Shown here: positions 34,287 to 44,729 of the stretch, in pieces
Layout of the letters: each line of letters opens with the position of its first letter
How positions within the stretch are numbered: the stretch's first letter is position 1
NCBI RefSeq assembly: GCF_003248355.1
Contig: NZ_QKWY01000002.1
Coordinates: 1,674,001 to 1,738,000, forward strand
DNA from: Streptomyces sp. AC1-42W
Lineage (GTDB): Bacteria; Actinomycetota; Actinomycetes; Streptomycetales; Streptomycetaceae
Direction of reading: 5' to 3'
Length of the DNA stretch: 64,000 bases
Translations under genes and position numbers: made by a program
Notes under the pieces: model-generated
What the model was told of the DNA's origin: nothing
The model's database searches: none
What the model saw: only the letters and a program-made list of their open reading frames with translations

Positions 34287-36170
<1,884 letters not shown>

Positions 36171-36281
36171 CGGTGCTCCTCGGGTGAGGTCCGGACATAC
36201 GAGGTGGTCCGTGGACTACTGACTCTGCGTCGCCCTGAGCCCGCTTTTGTCATGAGCAAGCTCACCGCAGTGTGCTCGGTG

Positions 36282-36310
36282 AGATTAGGAAGGTCTGGAC
36301 CAATCGTCAA
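36282..36310 (-). promoter_or_regulatory. chiC promoter, TTGACG-N17-TAATCT
   Basis: On the minus strand TTGACG (36310-36305) and TAATCT (36287-36282) are separated by exactly 17 bases, a near-consensus vegetative promoter. The leader to the TTG start is about 105 bases and includes a ctcaccg/cggtgag stem (36261-36283). Confidence 0.8.
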
Positions 36311-36323
36311 GAGGTCTGGACCA
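36291..36323 (-). promoter_or_regulatory. Pair of 12-bp direct operators in the chiC promoter
   Basis: aggtctggacca occurs at 36291-36302 and 36312-36323, on the coding strand TGGTCCAGACCT twice. Centres are 21 bases apart, two helical turns. One copy lies in the -10/-35 spacer and one just upstream of -35. These are the chitinase-promoter repeats described in Streptomyces, and each half-palindromic unit resembles the DasR site (consensus about ACTGGTCTAGACCA). Binding would block RNA polymerase, with release by glucosamine-6-phosphate; this is family knowledge. Confidence 0.8.
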
Positions 36324-36351
36324 AAGAACGGGGTCGCTCCCCGAATAAACC

Positions 36352-37002
36352 TCACACGCCCAACTCCTGTGCCAGCACGGCCGCCTGGACCCTGCTCCGC
36401 AGTTCGAGCTTCCCCAGCAACCGGCTGACATGCGTCTTCGCGGTGGCCTCAGCCATGGACAGCCGGACCGCGATCTCCGCGTTCGACAGCCCCTCGCCCA
36501 GGCACCCCAGCACCTCTCGTTCCCGCCTGGTCAGCGACTCCAGCACCGACGGGTCCGGCACCTCCGGCGCCCGTACGACCGGCGTCCCCGCGAACTCCGC
36601 GATCAGCCGGCGCGTCACGGCCGGGGCGATCAGCCCCTCGCCGCGCGCCACCGTACGCACCGCGTCGAGCAGCCCGGCCGCCTCCGTGTCCTTCAGCAGA
36701 AAGCCGGCGGCGCCCGCCCGCAACGCCCCGAACACATAGGCGTCCAGGTCGAACGTCGTCAGCACCAGCACGTCCGCCAGCCGCTCCCCGGTCACCTGCC
36801 GGGTCGCCGAGAGCCCGTCCAGACGCGGCATCTGAACGTCCATCAGCACCAGGTCAGGACGCAGCTCACGGGCGAGCCGCACCGCCTCCTCGCCGTCCCC
36901 CGCCTCCCCGACGACCTCGATGTCCGGCGCGCTGCCCAGGATGAGCACCAGCCCCGCCCGTACCGCCGTCTGGTCCTCCGCGACCAGCACCCGGATCGTC
37001 AT
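36352..37002 (-). CDS. NarL/FixJ-type response regulator
   Basis: A 216-aa two-component regulator. Receiver: IRVLVAEDQTAVRAGLVLIL acidic pocket, LRPDLVLMDVQMPRLDG with the phosphoacceptor Asp near 54, VLTTFD, and GFLLKD with the conserved Lys. The C-terminal LuxR-type HTH reads LTRREREVLGCLGEGLSNAEIA...KTHVSRLLGKL. It follows its kinase by 9 bases. It is encoded between chiC and the kinase on the same strand; a chitin link is possible but not shown. Confidence 0.92.
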   Translation of the reverse strand: MTIRVLVAEDQTAVRAGLVLILGSAPDIEVVGEAGDGEEAVRLARELRPDLVLMDVQMPRLDGLSATRQVTGERLADVLVLTTFDLDAYVFGALRAGAAGFLLKDTEAAGLLDAVRTVARGEGLIAPAVTRRLIAEFAGTPVVRAPEVPDPSVLESLTRREREVLGCLGEGLSNAEIAVRLSMAEATAKTHVSRLLGKLELRSRVQAAVLAQELGV

Positions 37003-37011
37003 GTCCCCACC

Positions 37012-38199
37012 TCACCCTGCCTTCCGTGTACCGGACACGGGCAGCGCCGCCCGCACCCGCCAGATCCCGTCGCGCGGCCCCGCCGCGAACTCCCCGCCGA
37101 GCAGCGCCACGCGCTCCCGCATCCCCACCAGGCCGGCCCCCGACCCCGGCGCACGCGGCCCCGGCCGGTCGCCGAGCGCACTGGTCACCTCCACCGTCAG
37201 CACGTCGGCCGCCCGCGCGAGCCGCACCGCGACCCGGCCCGGCGCGGCGTGCTTGAGCGCGTTGGTGAGGGACTCCTGCACGATCCTGTACGCGGCCAGC
37301 TCGACCGGCGCCGGCAGCGGCTCACCGGCGGCCCTGGTGTCCTCCAGGACACAGCTCAGCCCGCCGGCCGCGGCGGCGGCGCGGTGCTGCTCGATCAGCG
37401 CGTCCAGCGAGCCGAGCGTCGGCGAACCGGTGGGCTCCGGATCGCCCGCGCCGGTGCGCAGCAGCCCGATGAGGCGTCGCATTTCGGCCAGACCCTCGAC
37501 GCTGTTCTCCCGGATCACGCCGAGGGCGGTGCGGGAGGTCTCCGGGTCGCCGATGGAGAGTGCGGCGGTGGAGTGGATCGCGATCGCGGAGAGGTGGTTG
37601 GCGACCAGGTCGTGCAGTTCGCGCGCCATCCGGGCCCGCTCCGCGGTGACCGCCTGGGCGCGGTCCATCTCGGCGAGCAGGGCGGTCTGGTCGGCGCGCA
37701 GCCGCGCGGTCTCGGCGGCGTCCCGGTGGTCGCGGACGCTCACCCCGGTGAGGGCGGGCACGAAGACGACGAGGGCGGTGACGATGCCGATGAGCAGGGC
37801 ATCGGCGCTGCGGAACCAGGCCAGCGAGCCGATGGTGACGACGAGGGTGACCAGGAACGTGACCACCGGGATGCGCCGGGCGGCCGCCGGGGTCCCGTAC
37901 AGCACCGCCGCGTACATGATGTCGGTGTACATCGCCACGGTGGCGAGATTGCCGTGGGTGCACTGGTCCGCGGCGAGCGCGACGGTGCCGAGGGCGAGCG
38001 CGGTGCGTGGCGCGGTCCTGCGCAGCAGCTCCGCCGCCGACATCACGACGAGCGGGATCAGCGGCAGCCGGGTGTCCCCGAGGACGTACCCGGTCCGCAT
38101 GTAGAGGTCGAGCAGCCACAGCACCAGGCCGCCGAACAGCCCGCAGGCCGCGATGAGCACATCGTCGCGGTGGGGGCGGGACAGGGGGAGAGCCGGCAT
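37012..38199 (-). CDS. Membrane sensor histidine kinase, HisKA_3 type
   Basis: A 395-aa kinase from ATG 38199. It has about six membrane helices in residues 12-150 (DDVLIAACGLFGGLVLWLLDLY, PLIPLVVMSAAELL, MYAAVLYGTP, and others) with little extracytoplasmic sequence. The dimerisation/phosphoacceptor box is ERARMARELHDLVANHLSAI with the His. The HATPase domain has TNALKHA (N box) and GSGAGLVGMRERVALLGGEF (G boxes). It pairs with the adjacent NarL-type regulator. The signal is unknown. Longer upstream starts are possible but run into the divergent promoter. Confidence 0.9.
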   Translation of the reverse strand: MPALPLSRPHRDDVLIAACGLFGGLVLWLLDLYMRTGYVLGDTRLPLIPLVVMSAAELLRRTAPRTALALGTVALAADQCTHGNLATVAMYTDIMYAAVLYGTPAAARRIPVVTFLVTLVVTIGSLAWFRSADALLIGIVTALVVFVPALTGVSVRDHRDAAETARLRADQTALLAEMDRAQAVTAERARMARELHDLVANHLSAIAIHSTAALSIGDPETSRTALGVIRENSVEGLAEMRRLIGLLRTGAGDPEPTGSPTLGSLDALIEQHRAAAAAGGLSCVLEDTRAAGEPLPAPVELAAYRIVQESLTNALKHAAPGRVAVRLARAADVLTVEVTSALGDRPGPRAPGSGAGLVGMRERVALLGGEFAAGPRDGIWRVRAALPVSGTRKAG

Positions 38200-38351
38200 G
38201 CGTCCATCCAACACGTCCCGCCCGACACGCCGCGTCGGCGCCGGGGGCGACCCGCCACTACATCGAAGTATGCAGTCGGGATTCCTCACCGGGGCCGATG
38301 ATCCGGGCCGGGGCGGCGGCCAGGCTGGAAGGGACCGAAAAGGAGCGGACC

Positions 38352-38921
38352 GTGATCGTCACACTGATCGTCGCCTGCGAGATCGCCTTCTGGGTGCTGC
38401 TCGCCACCGGCCTGGCGCTGCGCTACGGGGCGCGCAAACCGCGGCTGGGGGCCGCCGTGCTGCTGTGCGAGCCGGTGCTGGAACTCGTGCTGCTCGTGGT
38501 GACCGCCGTCGACCTGAAGAACGGCGCGGAGCCCGACTGGAAGCACGGGCTCGCCGCGGTCTACATCGGCTTCACGGTCGGCCTCGGCCACTCCACCATC
38601 AAGTGGGCGGACGCCCGGGTGGCGCACCGTTTCGCGGGCGGCCCGCCGCCGGTGAAGCCGCCGAAGTACGGGAAGGCGCGGGCCGTGTACGAGTGGGTGA
38701 CCGCCGCCCGGTGGTGCGCCGCCGCGGTGACGGCCCTGGTCCTGCTCCAGGCCGCCGCCTGGTACGTCGGGGGAGACGGGGACGTGTCCTCGCTGCGGTC
38801 CTGGCAGCGCACGATGCTCCTGGTGATCGGGATCAACCTGGTGATCGCGGTGAGCTACACGCTCTTCCCCAAGCGGGAACCCGCGGACCGGGACCGGGAG
38901 AAGAGCCCGTCCGCGAGGTGA
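38352..38921 (+). CDS. Integral membrane protein of unknown function
   Basis: A 189-aa protein with five likely membrane segments: VTLIVACEIAFWVLLATGLAL, AAVLLCEPVLELVLLVVTAV, HGLAAVYIGFTVGLG, ARWCAAAVTALVLLQAAAWY, and MLLVIGINLVIAVSYTLF. Acidic Glu residues in helices 1 and 2 are unusual. No enzymatic motif is seen and I do not recognise the family. GTG 38352 follows AAAAGGAGCGG. Divergent from the histidine kinase; the stop lies within a terminator hairpin shared with the convergent adenosyltransferase gene. Confidence 0.75.
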   Translation: MIVTLIVACEIAFWVLLATGLALRYGARKPRLGAAVLLCEPVLELVLLVVTAVDLKNGAEPDWKHGLAAVYIGFTVGLGHSTIKWADARVAHRFAGGPPPVKPPKYGKARAVYEWVTAARWCAAAVTALVLLQAAAWYVGGDGDVSSLRSWQRTMLLVIGINLVIAVSYTLFPKREPADRDREKSPSAR

Positions 38922-38939
38922 ACCGGCTCGCGGACGGGC
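38905..38939. terminator. 13-bp hairpin between convergent genes
   Basis: gcccgtccgcgag (38905-38917) pairs perfectly with ctcgcggacgggc (38927-38939). The left arm overlaps the last codons of the membrane protein gene, and the right arm ends 6 bases before the convergent adenosyltransferase stop, so it can serve both. Confidence 0.85.
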
Positions 38940-38945
38940 CTGCGC

Positions 38946-39518
38946 TCAGCGCTCGCCGCCCGGCACCCACAGCACGTCGCCGACCTCCTTGTTCGCCACC
39001 CGCGCCAGGATGAACAGCAGGTCGGAGAGGCGGTTGAGGTAGGTCGCCGTCAGCGGGTTCATCACCTCGCCGTGCACCTCCATCGCGGCCCAGGTGGAGC
39101 GCTCCGCGCGGCGGACCACGGTGCACGCCTGGTGCAGCAGGGCCGCGCCGGGGGTGCCGCCCGGCAGGATGAAGCTGCGGAGCTTCTCGACCTGCTCCAG
39201 GTAGTGGTCGCAGTCGGCCTCCAGCTTGTCGACGTAACTCTGCTCCACCCGCAGCGGCGGGTATTTCGGCTCCTCGACGACCGGTGTGGACAGGTCCGCG
39301 CCCACGTCGAACAGGTCGTTCTGCACGCGGACGAGGACCTTCACGACGTCCTCGCCGAGCTGCCCGAGGGCGATCGCGGTGCCGATGACCGCGTTGGCCT
39401 CGTTGGCGTCGGCGTACGCGGAGATCCGCAGATCGGTCTTGGCGGTGCGGCTCATGTCACCGAGGGCGGTGGTGCCGGTGTCGCCGGTACGGGTGTAGAT
39501 GCGCGTCAGATTGACCAT
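38946..39518 (-). CDS. PduO-type cob(I)alamin adenosyltransferase
   Basis: A 190-aa enzyme transferring adenosine from ATP to cobalamin to make coenzyme B12. N-terminal VNLTRIYTRTGDTGTTAL is the ATP-binding TRxGDxGxT motif. ADANEANAVIG, FILPGGT, and CTVVRRAERS are the other conserved blocks. Start ATG 39518. Coenzyme B12 supports methylmalonyl-CoA mutase, whose accessory genes (epimerase, meaB) lie about 18 kb downstream. Confidence 0.92.
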   Translation of the reverse strand: MVNLTRIYTRTGDTGTTALGDMSRTAKTDLRISAYADANEANAVIGTAIALGQLGEDVVKVLVRVQNDLFDVGADLSTPVVEEPKYPPLRVEQSYVDKLEADCDHYLEQVEKLRSFILPGGTPGAALLHQACTVVRRAERSTWAAMEVHGEVMNPLTATYLNRLSDLLFILARVANKEVGDVLWVPGGER

Positions 39519-39648
39519 GCGCCCAGAGTAGTTATGCCCCGGCCTTCGCGAAGGCACGTGTGCCCACCGTCACGGCCCTGCTGATGACGGGCATGTTCCA
39601 GCAAAACAGCGTGAGGCCAAAAACGCAGTGAATCCAAACTTTCATGAA

Positions 39649-39670
39649 CCCCATTCGATCTACGATGGGG
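39649..39670. promoter_or_regulatory. Small inverted repeat before the TetR gene
   Basis: ccccat (39649-39654) and atgggg (39665-39670) flank a 10-base centre immediately upstream of the TetR ATG at 39673. It could be an autoregulatory operator or a leader hairpin covering the ribosome binding region. Short arms, so weak evidence. Confidence 0.3.
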
Positions 39671-39672
39671 GC

Positions 39673-40314
39673 ATGGCCGAGGGACTCAGAGAGCGCAAGA
39701 AGCGGCAGACCAGGCAGCAGCTGTCGGACGTGGCCACCGGTCTCTTCCTGGAGCGCGGCTTCGACGCGGTCACGATCGCCGAGATCGCCCAGGCCGCCGA
39801 CGTCTCCGTCAACACCGTGTACAACTACTTCCCCGCCAAGGAGGACCTCTTCCTGGACCGCAGTCAGGGCGTGGTCGAGCGCCTCTCGCGCTACGTCCGG
39901 GGCCGCGACAGGGGCGAGTCCGCGGCCGACGCCGTGCTGCGGGAACTGCGCCTCCAGGTCGAGGGCGTCTCGCCCGCGGTCGGGCTGATGGAGGGCTACG
40001 AGCGCTTCATGTGGGTCATCGAGGGCGCCGACGGCCTCAAGGCCCGCCTGTGGCACATCCAGCAGGAGACCCAGCGGCATCTGGAGGCCACCTTGCTGGA
40101 GGAGAGCGGCGCCGGGGCCGGCGACCCGCTGCCGGTTCTGGTGGCCGGCCAGCTCTCCTGGGTCCACAGCACGCTCATGGCGTACATCGGGCGCGAGATG
40201 GTGGCCGGCCGCCGCCCCGCCGAGGTCTCGCGGGACGCCCTGGTACTGCTCGACGACATCGAGGATCTGCTGGGCGAAAAGGTACTCAACTACGCCCGAC
40301 GCGCCGCCGAATGA
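39673..40314 (+). CDS. TetR-family transcriptional regulator
   Basis: A 213-aa repressor-type protein. The HTH (about 11-57) reads RQQLSDVATGLFLERGFDAVTIAEIA..VSVNTVYNYFPAKEDLF, typical TetR. The C-terminal ligand domain is helical and unassigned. It lies 132 bases upstream of, and parallel to, 3-hydroxybutyryl-CoA dehydrogenase, so a fatty-acid or acyl-CoA ligand is plausible but unproven. Confidence 0.88.
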   Translation: MAEGLRERKKRQTRQQLSDVATGLFLERGFDAVTIAEIAQAADVSVNTVYNYFPAKEDLFLDRSQGVVERLSRYVRGRDRGESAADAVLRELRLQVEGVSPAVGLMEGYERFMWVIEGADGLKARLWHIQQETQRHLEATLLEESGAGAGDPLPVLVAGQLSWVHSTLMAYIGREMVAGRRPAEVSRDALVLLDDIEDLLGEKVLNYARRAAE

Positions 40315-40446
40315 CACCTGCCGGTGTGATGTCCGTCATTTGAGACGTGACGCGCATCTCTTCGCAGCCCCAGCGCGCGCCACGGGTACTAACCTCCGCC
40401 GGAGGGCATGGACCAGAACCACCGACACATACAGAGGGGTGCCAAC

Positions 40447-41295
40447 GTGGCCAGGAAGCTCGCCGTCATCGGAGCCGGACTCATGGGGTCCGGTATCGCG
40501 CAGGTCTCCGCCCGGGCGGGCTGGGACGTGGTGCTGCGCGACGTCACCGACGAGGCCCTGACCCGCGGCCGCGACGGCATCAAGGCCTCGTTCGACAAGT
40601 TCGTCTCCAAGGGCCGGCTCGACGCCGCCGACGCCGAGGCCGCCCTCGGCCGGATCACCACCACCACCGACCTGGACGCCGTCGCCGACGCGGACGTCGT
40701 GGTCGAGGCAGTCTTCGAGAAGCTGGAGGTCAAGCACGAGATCTTCCGGTCCCTCGAAGGGATCGTCCGGGACGACACCGTGCTCGCCTCCAACACCTCC
40801 GCCATCCCGATCACCAAGATCGCGGCCGTGACCGCGCGGCCCGAGCGTGTCGTCGGCGTGCACTTCTTCTCGCCGGTCCCGATGATGCAGCTCTGCGAAC
40901 TCGTACGCGGCTACAAGACCAGCGACGAAACCCTCGCCACCGCACGGGAGTTCGCCGAGTCCGTCGGCAAGACCTGCATCGTCGTCAACCGCGACGTGGC
41001 CGGCTTCGTCACCACCCGGCTGATCTCGGCGCTCGTCGTCGAGGCCGCCAAGCTGTACGAGTCGGGCGTCGCCACCGCCGAGGACATCGACATCGCCTGC
41101 AAGCTCGGTTTCGGCCACGCCATGGGACCGCTGGCCACCGCCGACCTGACGGGTGTGGACATCCTGCTGCACGCCACCGGCAACATCTACACCGAGTCCC
41201 AGGACGAGAAGTTCGCCGCCCCGGAGCTGATGCGCCGGATGGTCGATGCAGGTGACATCGGGCGCAAGAGCGGGCAGGGCTTCTACACCTACTGA
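40447..41295 (+). CDS. 3-hydroxybutyryl-CoA dehydrogenase
   Basis: A 282-aa NAD(P)-dependent enzyme interconverting 3-hydroxybutyryl-CoA and acetoacetyl-CoA. RKLAVIGAGLMGSGIAQVSA is the dinucleotide fold, VVVEAVFEKLEVKHEIF and SNTSAIPIT are family blocks, and VVGVHFFSPVPMMQL has the catalytic His. The C-terminal substrate domain has DVAGFVTTRL. GTG 40447 follows AGAGGGG; an in-frame ATG at 40408 lacks such a site. It can supply acetoacetyl-CoA chemistry for the thiolase at 57819 and the ethylmalonyl-CoA pathway or butyrate metabolism. Confidence 0.93.
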   Translation: MARKLAVIGAGLMGSGIAQVSARAGWDVVLRDVTDEALTRGRDGIKASFDKFVSKGRLDAADAEAALGRITTTTDLDAVADADVVVEAVFEKLEVKHEIFRSLEGIVRDDTVLASNTSAIPITKIAAVTARPERVVGVHFFSPVPMMQLCELVRGYKTSDETLATAREFAESVGKTCIVVNRDVAGFVTTRLISALVVEAAKLYESGVATAEDIDIACKLGFGHAMGPLATADLTGVDILLHATGNIYTESQDEKFAAPELMRRMVDAGDIGRKSGQGFYTY

Positions 41296-41533
41296 TCATT
41301 TCCGGTCCGGTCCGGCTGATTCGCTGTCAATCACGCCGGGGCGCCGTTCGGGGAACACCGTCCGGAACCAGCGGCTCCGCCAGGGGCCGCAACCGTCCCG
41401 CATCACTCCCCGGAGTGAATTCGGTATCGGTTCGCTTACGGACGGCAACTACCCTGTCGCTGCCGCAGTCAGTTGGGGCAGTAACAGTTTCGGACAGACG
41501 GACCGGGCCACGGAGCATTCCAGGGGAGCGCAT

Positions 41534-41857
41534 ATGCACATCAGGGGCGACCACGCCGAGCTGGTCGTCGGGGGCCGCCTCGACGTCCGAAGCGCGGCGG
41601 ACGCCCGTACGGTCCTGCACACGGCCCTCGACGACGGCGTCGGCGATCTGGTGCTCGACCTGACCGAGCTGGATTCGTGGGACGCCACCGGACTCGGCGT
41701 CATCATGGGCGCACACCGCAGGGCCGGGCGCGCCGGACGCCGCCTCGTGCTGCGCGGCGTGCCTCCGCAGATGCAACGCCTCCTGGTGGCCACCCGGCTG
41801 CACCGCATCCTCGCCATCGAGGGCGGCATCGCCGCGGAGTCCCTCCCACGCGTCTGA
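41534..41857 (+). CDS. STAS-domain protein, anti-sigma-factor-antagonist like
   Basis: A 107-aa single STAS domain. ELVVGGRLDVRSAADAR, DLVLDLTELDSWDATGLGVIMGAHRRA, and LVLRGVPPQMQRLLVATRL follow SpoIIAA/BldG closely. In SpoIIAA the phosphorylated serine follows Asp in MDSSG; here the same place reads WDATG, so the acceptor is Ala, with Thr next to it. It may be locked in the unphosphorylated, active state, or use the Thr. ATG 41534 follows AGGGGAGCG. No partner kinase is adjacent. Confidence 0.85.
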   Translation: MHIRGDHAELVVGGRLDVRSAADARTVLHTALDDGVGDLVLDLTELDSWDATGLGVIMGAHRRAGRAGRRLVLRGVPPQMQRLLVATRLHRILAIEGGIAAESLPRV

Positions 41858-42113
41858 GCATCCGGACGGGGACGCCGCGTACCCCCGGGCGGACCCTCGG
41901 TGACCGTACGGCCGAAGCCGCACAATCCTCACGAGACCGTGATCTGTGGGGCGGCGCGCCACCCCGGCTGTTCGTAGATACTGTGCGAAGGTTTAGGGTT
42001 CGGCCGTCTGCCGATTGACGGACCCACCCGGCGGACACCGGACCGTGAACGGCATCTGGACGTGCGAGGCCGGGAGGGACAACCGCGCTCGACGCGTCTT
42101 GGGGGCTTTGGCG

Positions 42114-44729
42114 ATGGACCCGATACACCGGGGGCCGGAAGAGTTCGGCCACGACAACGAGGGCTCCGCGGAGGATGCCGTACGGCGCCGCCCCTCCCGC
42201 GATCCGCTGACTCCGGATTTCGGTCAGCAAACACCGCAACAGGCCCGCGTGGTCACCCTCGTCGCCGGTGATCTGCTGCTCACCATCAACCCGGTCGACG
42301 GCAGCGAGGTCGAACTGTGCCCGCCCGGCGGGCAGCCCGCGGACCCCGTCCGCCGCACCCCCGCCGAGCGCGCCGACCGCGCCCGCGCCGCCACGCCCCC
42401 CGGCCCGCCCCTGCCCGAACTGCCCCTGCTGCGCCGCGACGCCGAGCGGGAACGGCTGACCCGGCTGCTCGCCCGCGGCCGCTCCGTCCGGCTCACCGGA
42501 CCGGCGGGTTCCGGCCGGACGGCGCTGCTCGACGCCGTGGCCGCCGCCTGCGCGGACTTCGCGCCGGACGGGGTCGTCCGCCTCAGCGGCCACAAGCGCA
42601 CGGCCGCGGACCTGCTGTACGGACTCTTCGACGCCGTCCACGACGCACCCCGCTTCCGGCCGGACCGGGCCCAGCTCCTGACGGCGCTGCGGACCACCGG
42701 GGCCGTCGTCGTCCTGGACGACCTGGAGTTCGGCGGCGCCGCCCTGGACGAACTGCTGGACGCCACCCCCGAGTGCGCCTACCTCCTCGCCGCCACGCCG
42801 GACGTCGCCGCGCCCGGCCCCGACGCGCACCTCGAAGAGATCCCCCTCGCCGGCCTGGACCGTGCCGCCTCCGTCGAACTCCTGGAGCGGGTCGTCGAAC
42901 GCCCGCTCACCGAGGAGGAGGCCAACTGGGCCGGAGACCTCTGGTTCGAGTCCGAGGGCCTGCCCCTGCGGTTCGTCCAGGCCGGCGCCCTGCTGCGGCA
43001 GCGCGACGCCCTGCGCGTCGACCCCACCGCGTACGACGAGTACGGCTATCTCGCGACCCGGCCCGCCCCGGCGCCGGACCCCGAGGACGCCACGAGCGTC
43101 GAGGACGCCACCGGCACCGAGGACGCCACCGGCACCGAGGACGCCGCGAGCACCGAGGACCCCACGAGCACCGAGGACGCCGAGGCCGCAGACGTACCGC
43201 TGCCCGGCCTCGGGGAGGCGGTCGCGCCCGCCGCCCTGCTCGCCTCCCGGCTCGGCGAGGCCGCCCGCGAGACGCTGAGGTTCGCCGTCGCGCTCGGCGG
43301 CGAGGTGCCGCACCAGGCCCACCTCCCGGCACTCATCGGGGACACCCACGCCGACGCCGCACTCGGTGAACTGGCCGGCTGCGGGCTGCTCTCCCCGGCC
43401 GGCTCCCGCTACCGGCTGGCCGCCGGGGTGACGGCCCAGCTGGTGGCCGCCGGCTACGACGAAGGCGCCGCCGTCCGGGCCCGTACCGCCGCCCAGCACT
43501 ACACCTGGTGGACCGGGCACCCCTCCGTCACCCCCGCACGGGCCTGCGCCGAGGCCGACGCGATCGTCGCGGCCATGAACCAGCTGGTGCCGGGGGAGGG
43601 GGCCGGCCGGACGAGCGCCGCCGTGCTCCTCGCCCGCAGCGCGGCGCCCGTGTTCGCGGCCGGGCTGCACTGGGGCGCCTGGGAGCGGGCCCTGCGGATC
43701 GGCCAGGAGGCCGGCCGGCTCGCCGGGGAGGTCGCGGAAGAGGCGTACTTCCACCACGAGTTGGGTGTGCTGGCGCTCTGCACCGGCCACCCCGACCGGG
43801 CCAGGACCGAGCTGGAGACCGCGATCGGGATGCGCGGGGCGCTGGCCGACCGCAGGGGCGCGGTGGCGGGACGGCGGGCCCTCGCCCTGGTCGCGGACCG
43901 CTCCGGCGGACCGGGCGCGGGCATGGTGCCGGGCGGCCAGGGTGCGGCCGGGACGTTCGAGGCGTCGCCGCCGCTCGGTGTGCCGGCCCTCGCCCCGGCC
44001 CCGGCGCGGCGTCCGCTCGACGACACGGCGGTGGTGCCGCGGCAGCCGGCGCCCGGACCGGCCGGGTCCGGCAAGGGGTCCGGCCGGCGCGTCGGCGCGC
44101 TGGCGTACATCGGCGGGGCCCGGCGCAACCTGGTCGCCGCCGGGGCGGGGGTGCTGCTCGCCGGTGTCCTCGGCACGGTGGTGACGCTCGGGCTGACGTC
44201 GAGCAGCGACCCGCAGGGCGGCGCCGGTACGTCGACCGAGCAGGAGGTGCCGCAGGACGACAGCATCTACGACGCCGAGGTGACGACCGGTGAGCCGGCG
44301 GACGGGAAGCCGACGACGGTCTCGTCCCCGGGGTCGCCGTCCGGGTCGGCCTCGACGGCCGTGACACCGGGGGCCACGGACAGCGCCACGGCCTCGCCGG
44401 GCGGGGAGTCGCCCAGCACGACGCCCTCGGCACCGGACGCGTCCACGTCGTCGAGCAGCACGGCGCCGGAGCCTTCGGAGACCGTGTCGTCGGGTAAGCC
44501 GATCGCCACGTCGCCGGGCATGTCCGGTACGACGCCGAGCGGGTGGACGCCCCCGAACCCGGACCAGGACCCGGGCACCGGGCCCCCGGAGCCCACGCAG
44601 ACGCCGACGGAGGACCCCGGGGCCGGAGAGGGCGCGGTGGAGTCCGCGAGCGGTGGCCCCGGTCCCGACCCGGCCCTCGCTCAGAACAGCCGGAGTTTGT
44701 CGTCCTCGATGCCCCTCAGCGCGTCGTAG
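42114..44729 (+). CDS. Large ATPase-like membrane protein with Ser/Thr/Pro-rich tail
   Basis: An 871-aa protein of unknown role. Residues about 100-330 look like an STAND/AAA module: LTGPAGSGRTALLDAV at the P-loop, with Arg replacing the usual Lys, and AVVVLDDLEFGG as Walker B. An acidic six-residue repeat (EDATGT type, 43083-43181) follows. Then helical repeats resembling TPR (EEAYFHHELGVLALCTGHPDRARTEL). One membrane helix (NLVAAGAGVLLAGVLGTVVTLGL, near 680-705) leads to about 170 residues of Ser/Thr/Pro/Gly, probably extracytoplasmic. The 3' end overlaps nucS by 49 bases tail to tail. Confidence 0.75.
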   Translation: MDPIHRGPEEFGHDNEGSAEDAVRRRPSRDPLTPDFGQQTPQQARVVTLVAGDLLLTINPVDGSEVELCPPGGQPADPVRRTPAERADRARAATPPGPPLPELPLLRRDAERERLTRLLARGRSVRLTGPAGSGRTALLDAVAAACADFAPDGVVRLSGHKRTAADLLYGLFDAVHDAPRFRPDRAQLLTALRTTGAVVVLDDLEFGGAALDELLDATPECAYLLAATPDVAAPGPDAHLEEIPLAGLDRAASVELLERVVERPLTEEEANWAGDLWFESEGLPLRFVQAGALLRQRDALRVDPTAYDEYGYLATRPAPAPDPEDATSVEDATGTEDATGTEDAASTEDPTSTEDAEAADVPLPGLGEAVAPAALLASRLGEAARETLRFAVALGGEVPHQAHLPALIGDTHADAALGELAGCGLLSPAGSRYRLAAGVTAQLVAAGYDEGAAVRARTAAQHYTWWTGHPSVTPARACAEADAIVAAMNQLVPGEGAGRTSAAVLLARSAAPVFAAGLHWGAWERALRIGQEAGRLAGEVAEEAYFHHELGVLALCTGHPDRARTELETAIGMRGALADRRGAVAGRRALALVADRSGGPGAGMVPGGQGAAGTFEASPPLGVPALAPAPARRPLDDTAVVPRQPAPGPAGSGKGSGRRVGALAYIGGARRNLVAAGAGVLLAGVLGTVVTLGLTSSSDPQGGAGTSTEQEVPQDDSIYDAEVTTGEPADGKPTTVSSPGSPSGSASTAVTPGATDSATASPGGESPSTTPSAPDASTSSSSTAPEPSETVSSGKPIATSPGMSGTTPSGWTPPNPDQDPGTGPPEPTQTPTEDPGAGEGAVESASGGPGPDPALAQNSRSLSSSMPLSAS
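43083..43181 (+). repeat. 18-bp coding tandem repeat, 5.5 copies
   Basis: Units starting gaggacgcc recur every 18 bases at 43083, 43101, 43119, 43137, 43155 and 43173. They encode EDATSV, EDATGT, EDATGT, EDAAST, EDPTST, EDA. Copy number could vary by slippage. The peptide is an acidic spacer between the ATPase-like and helical parts. Confidence 0.85.
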
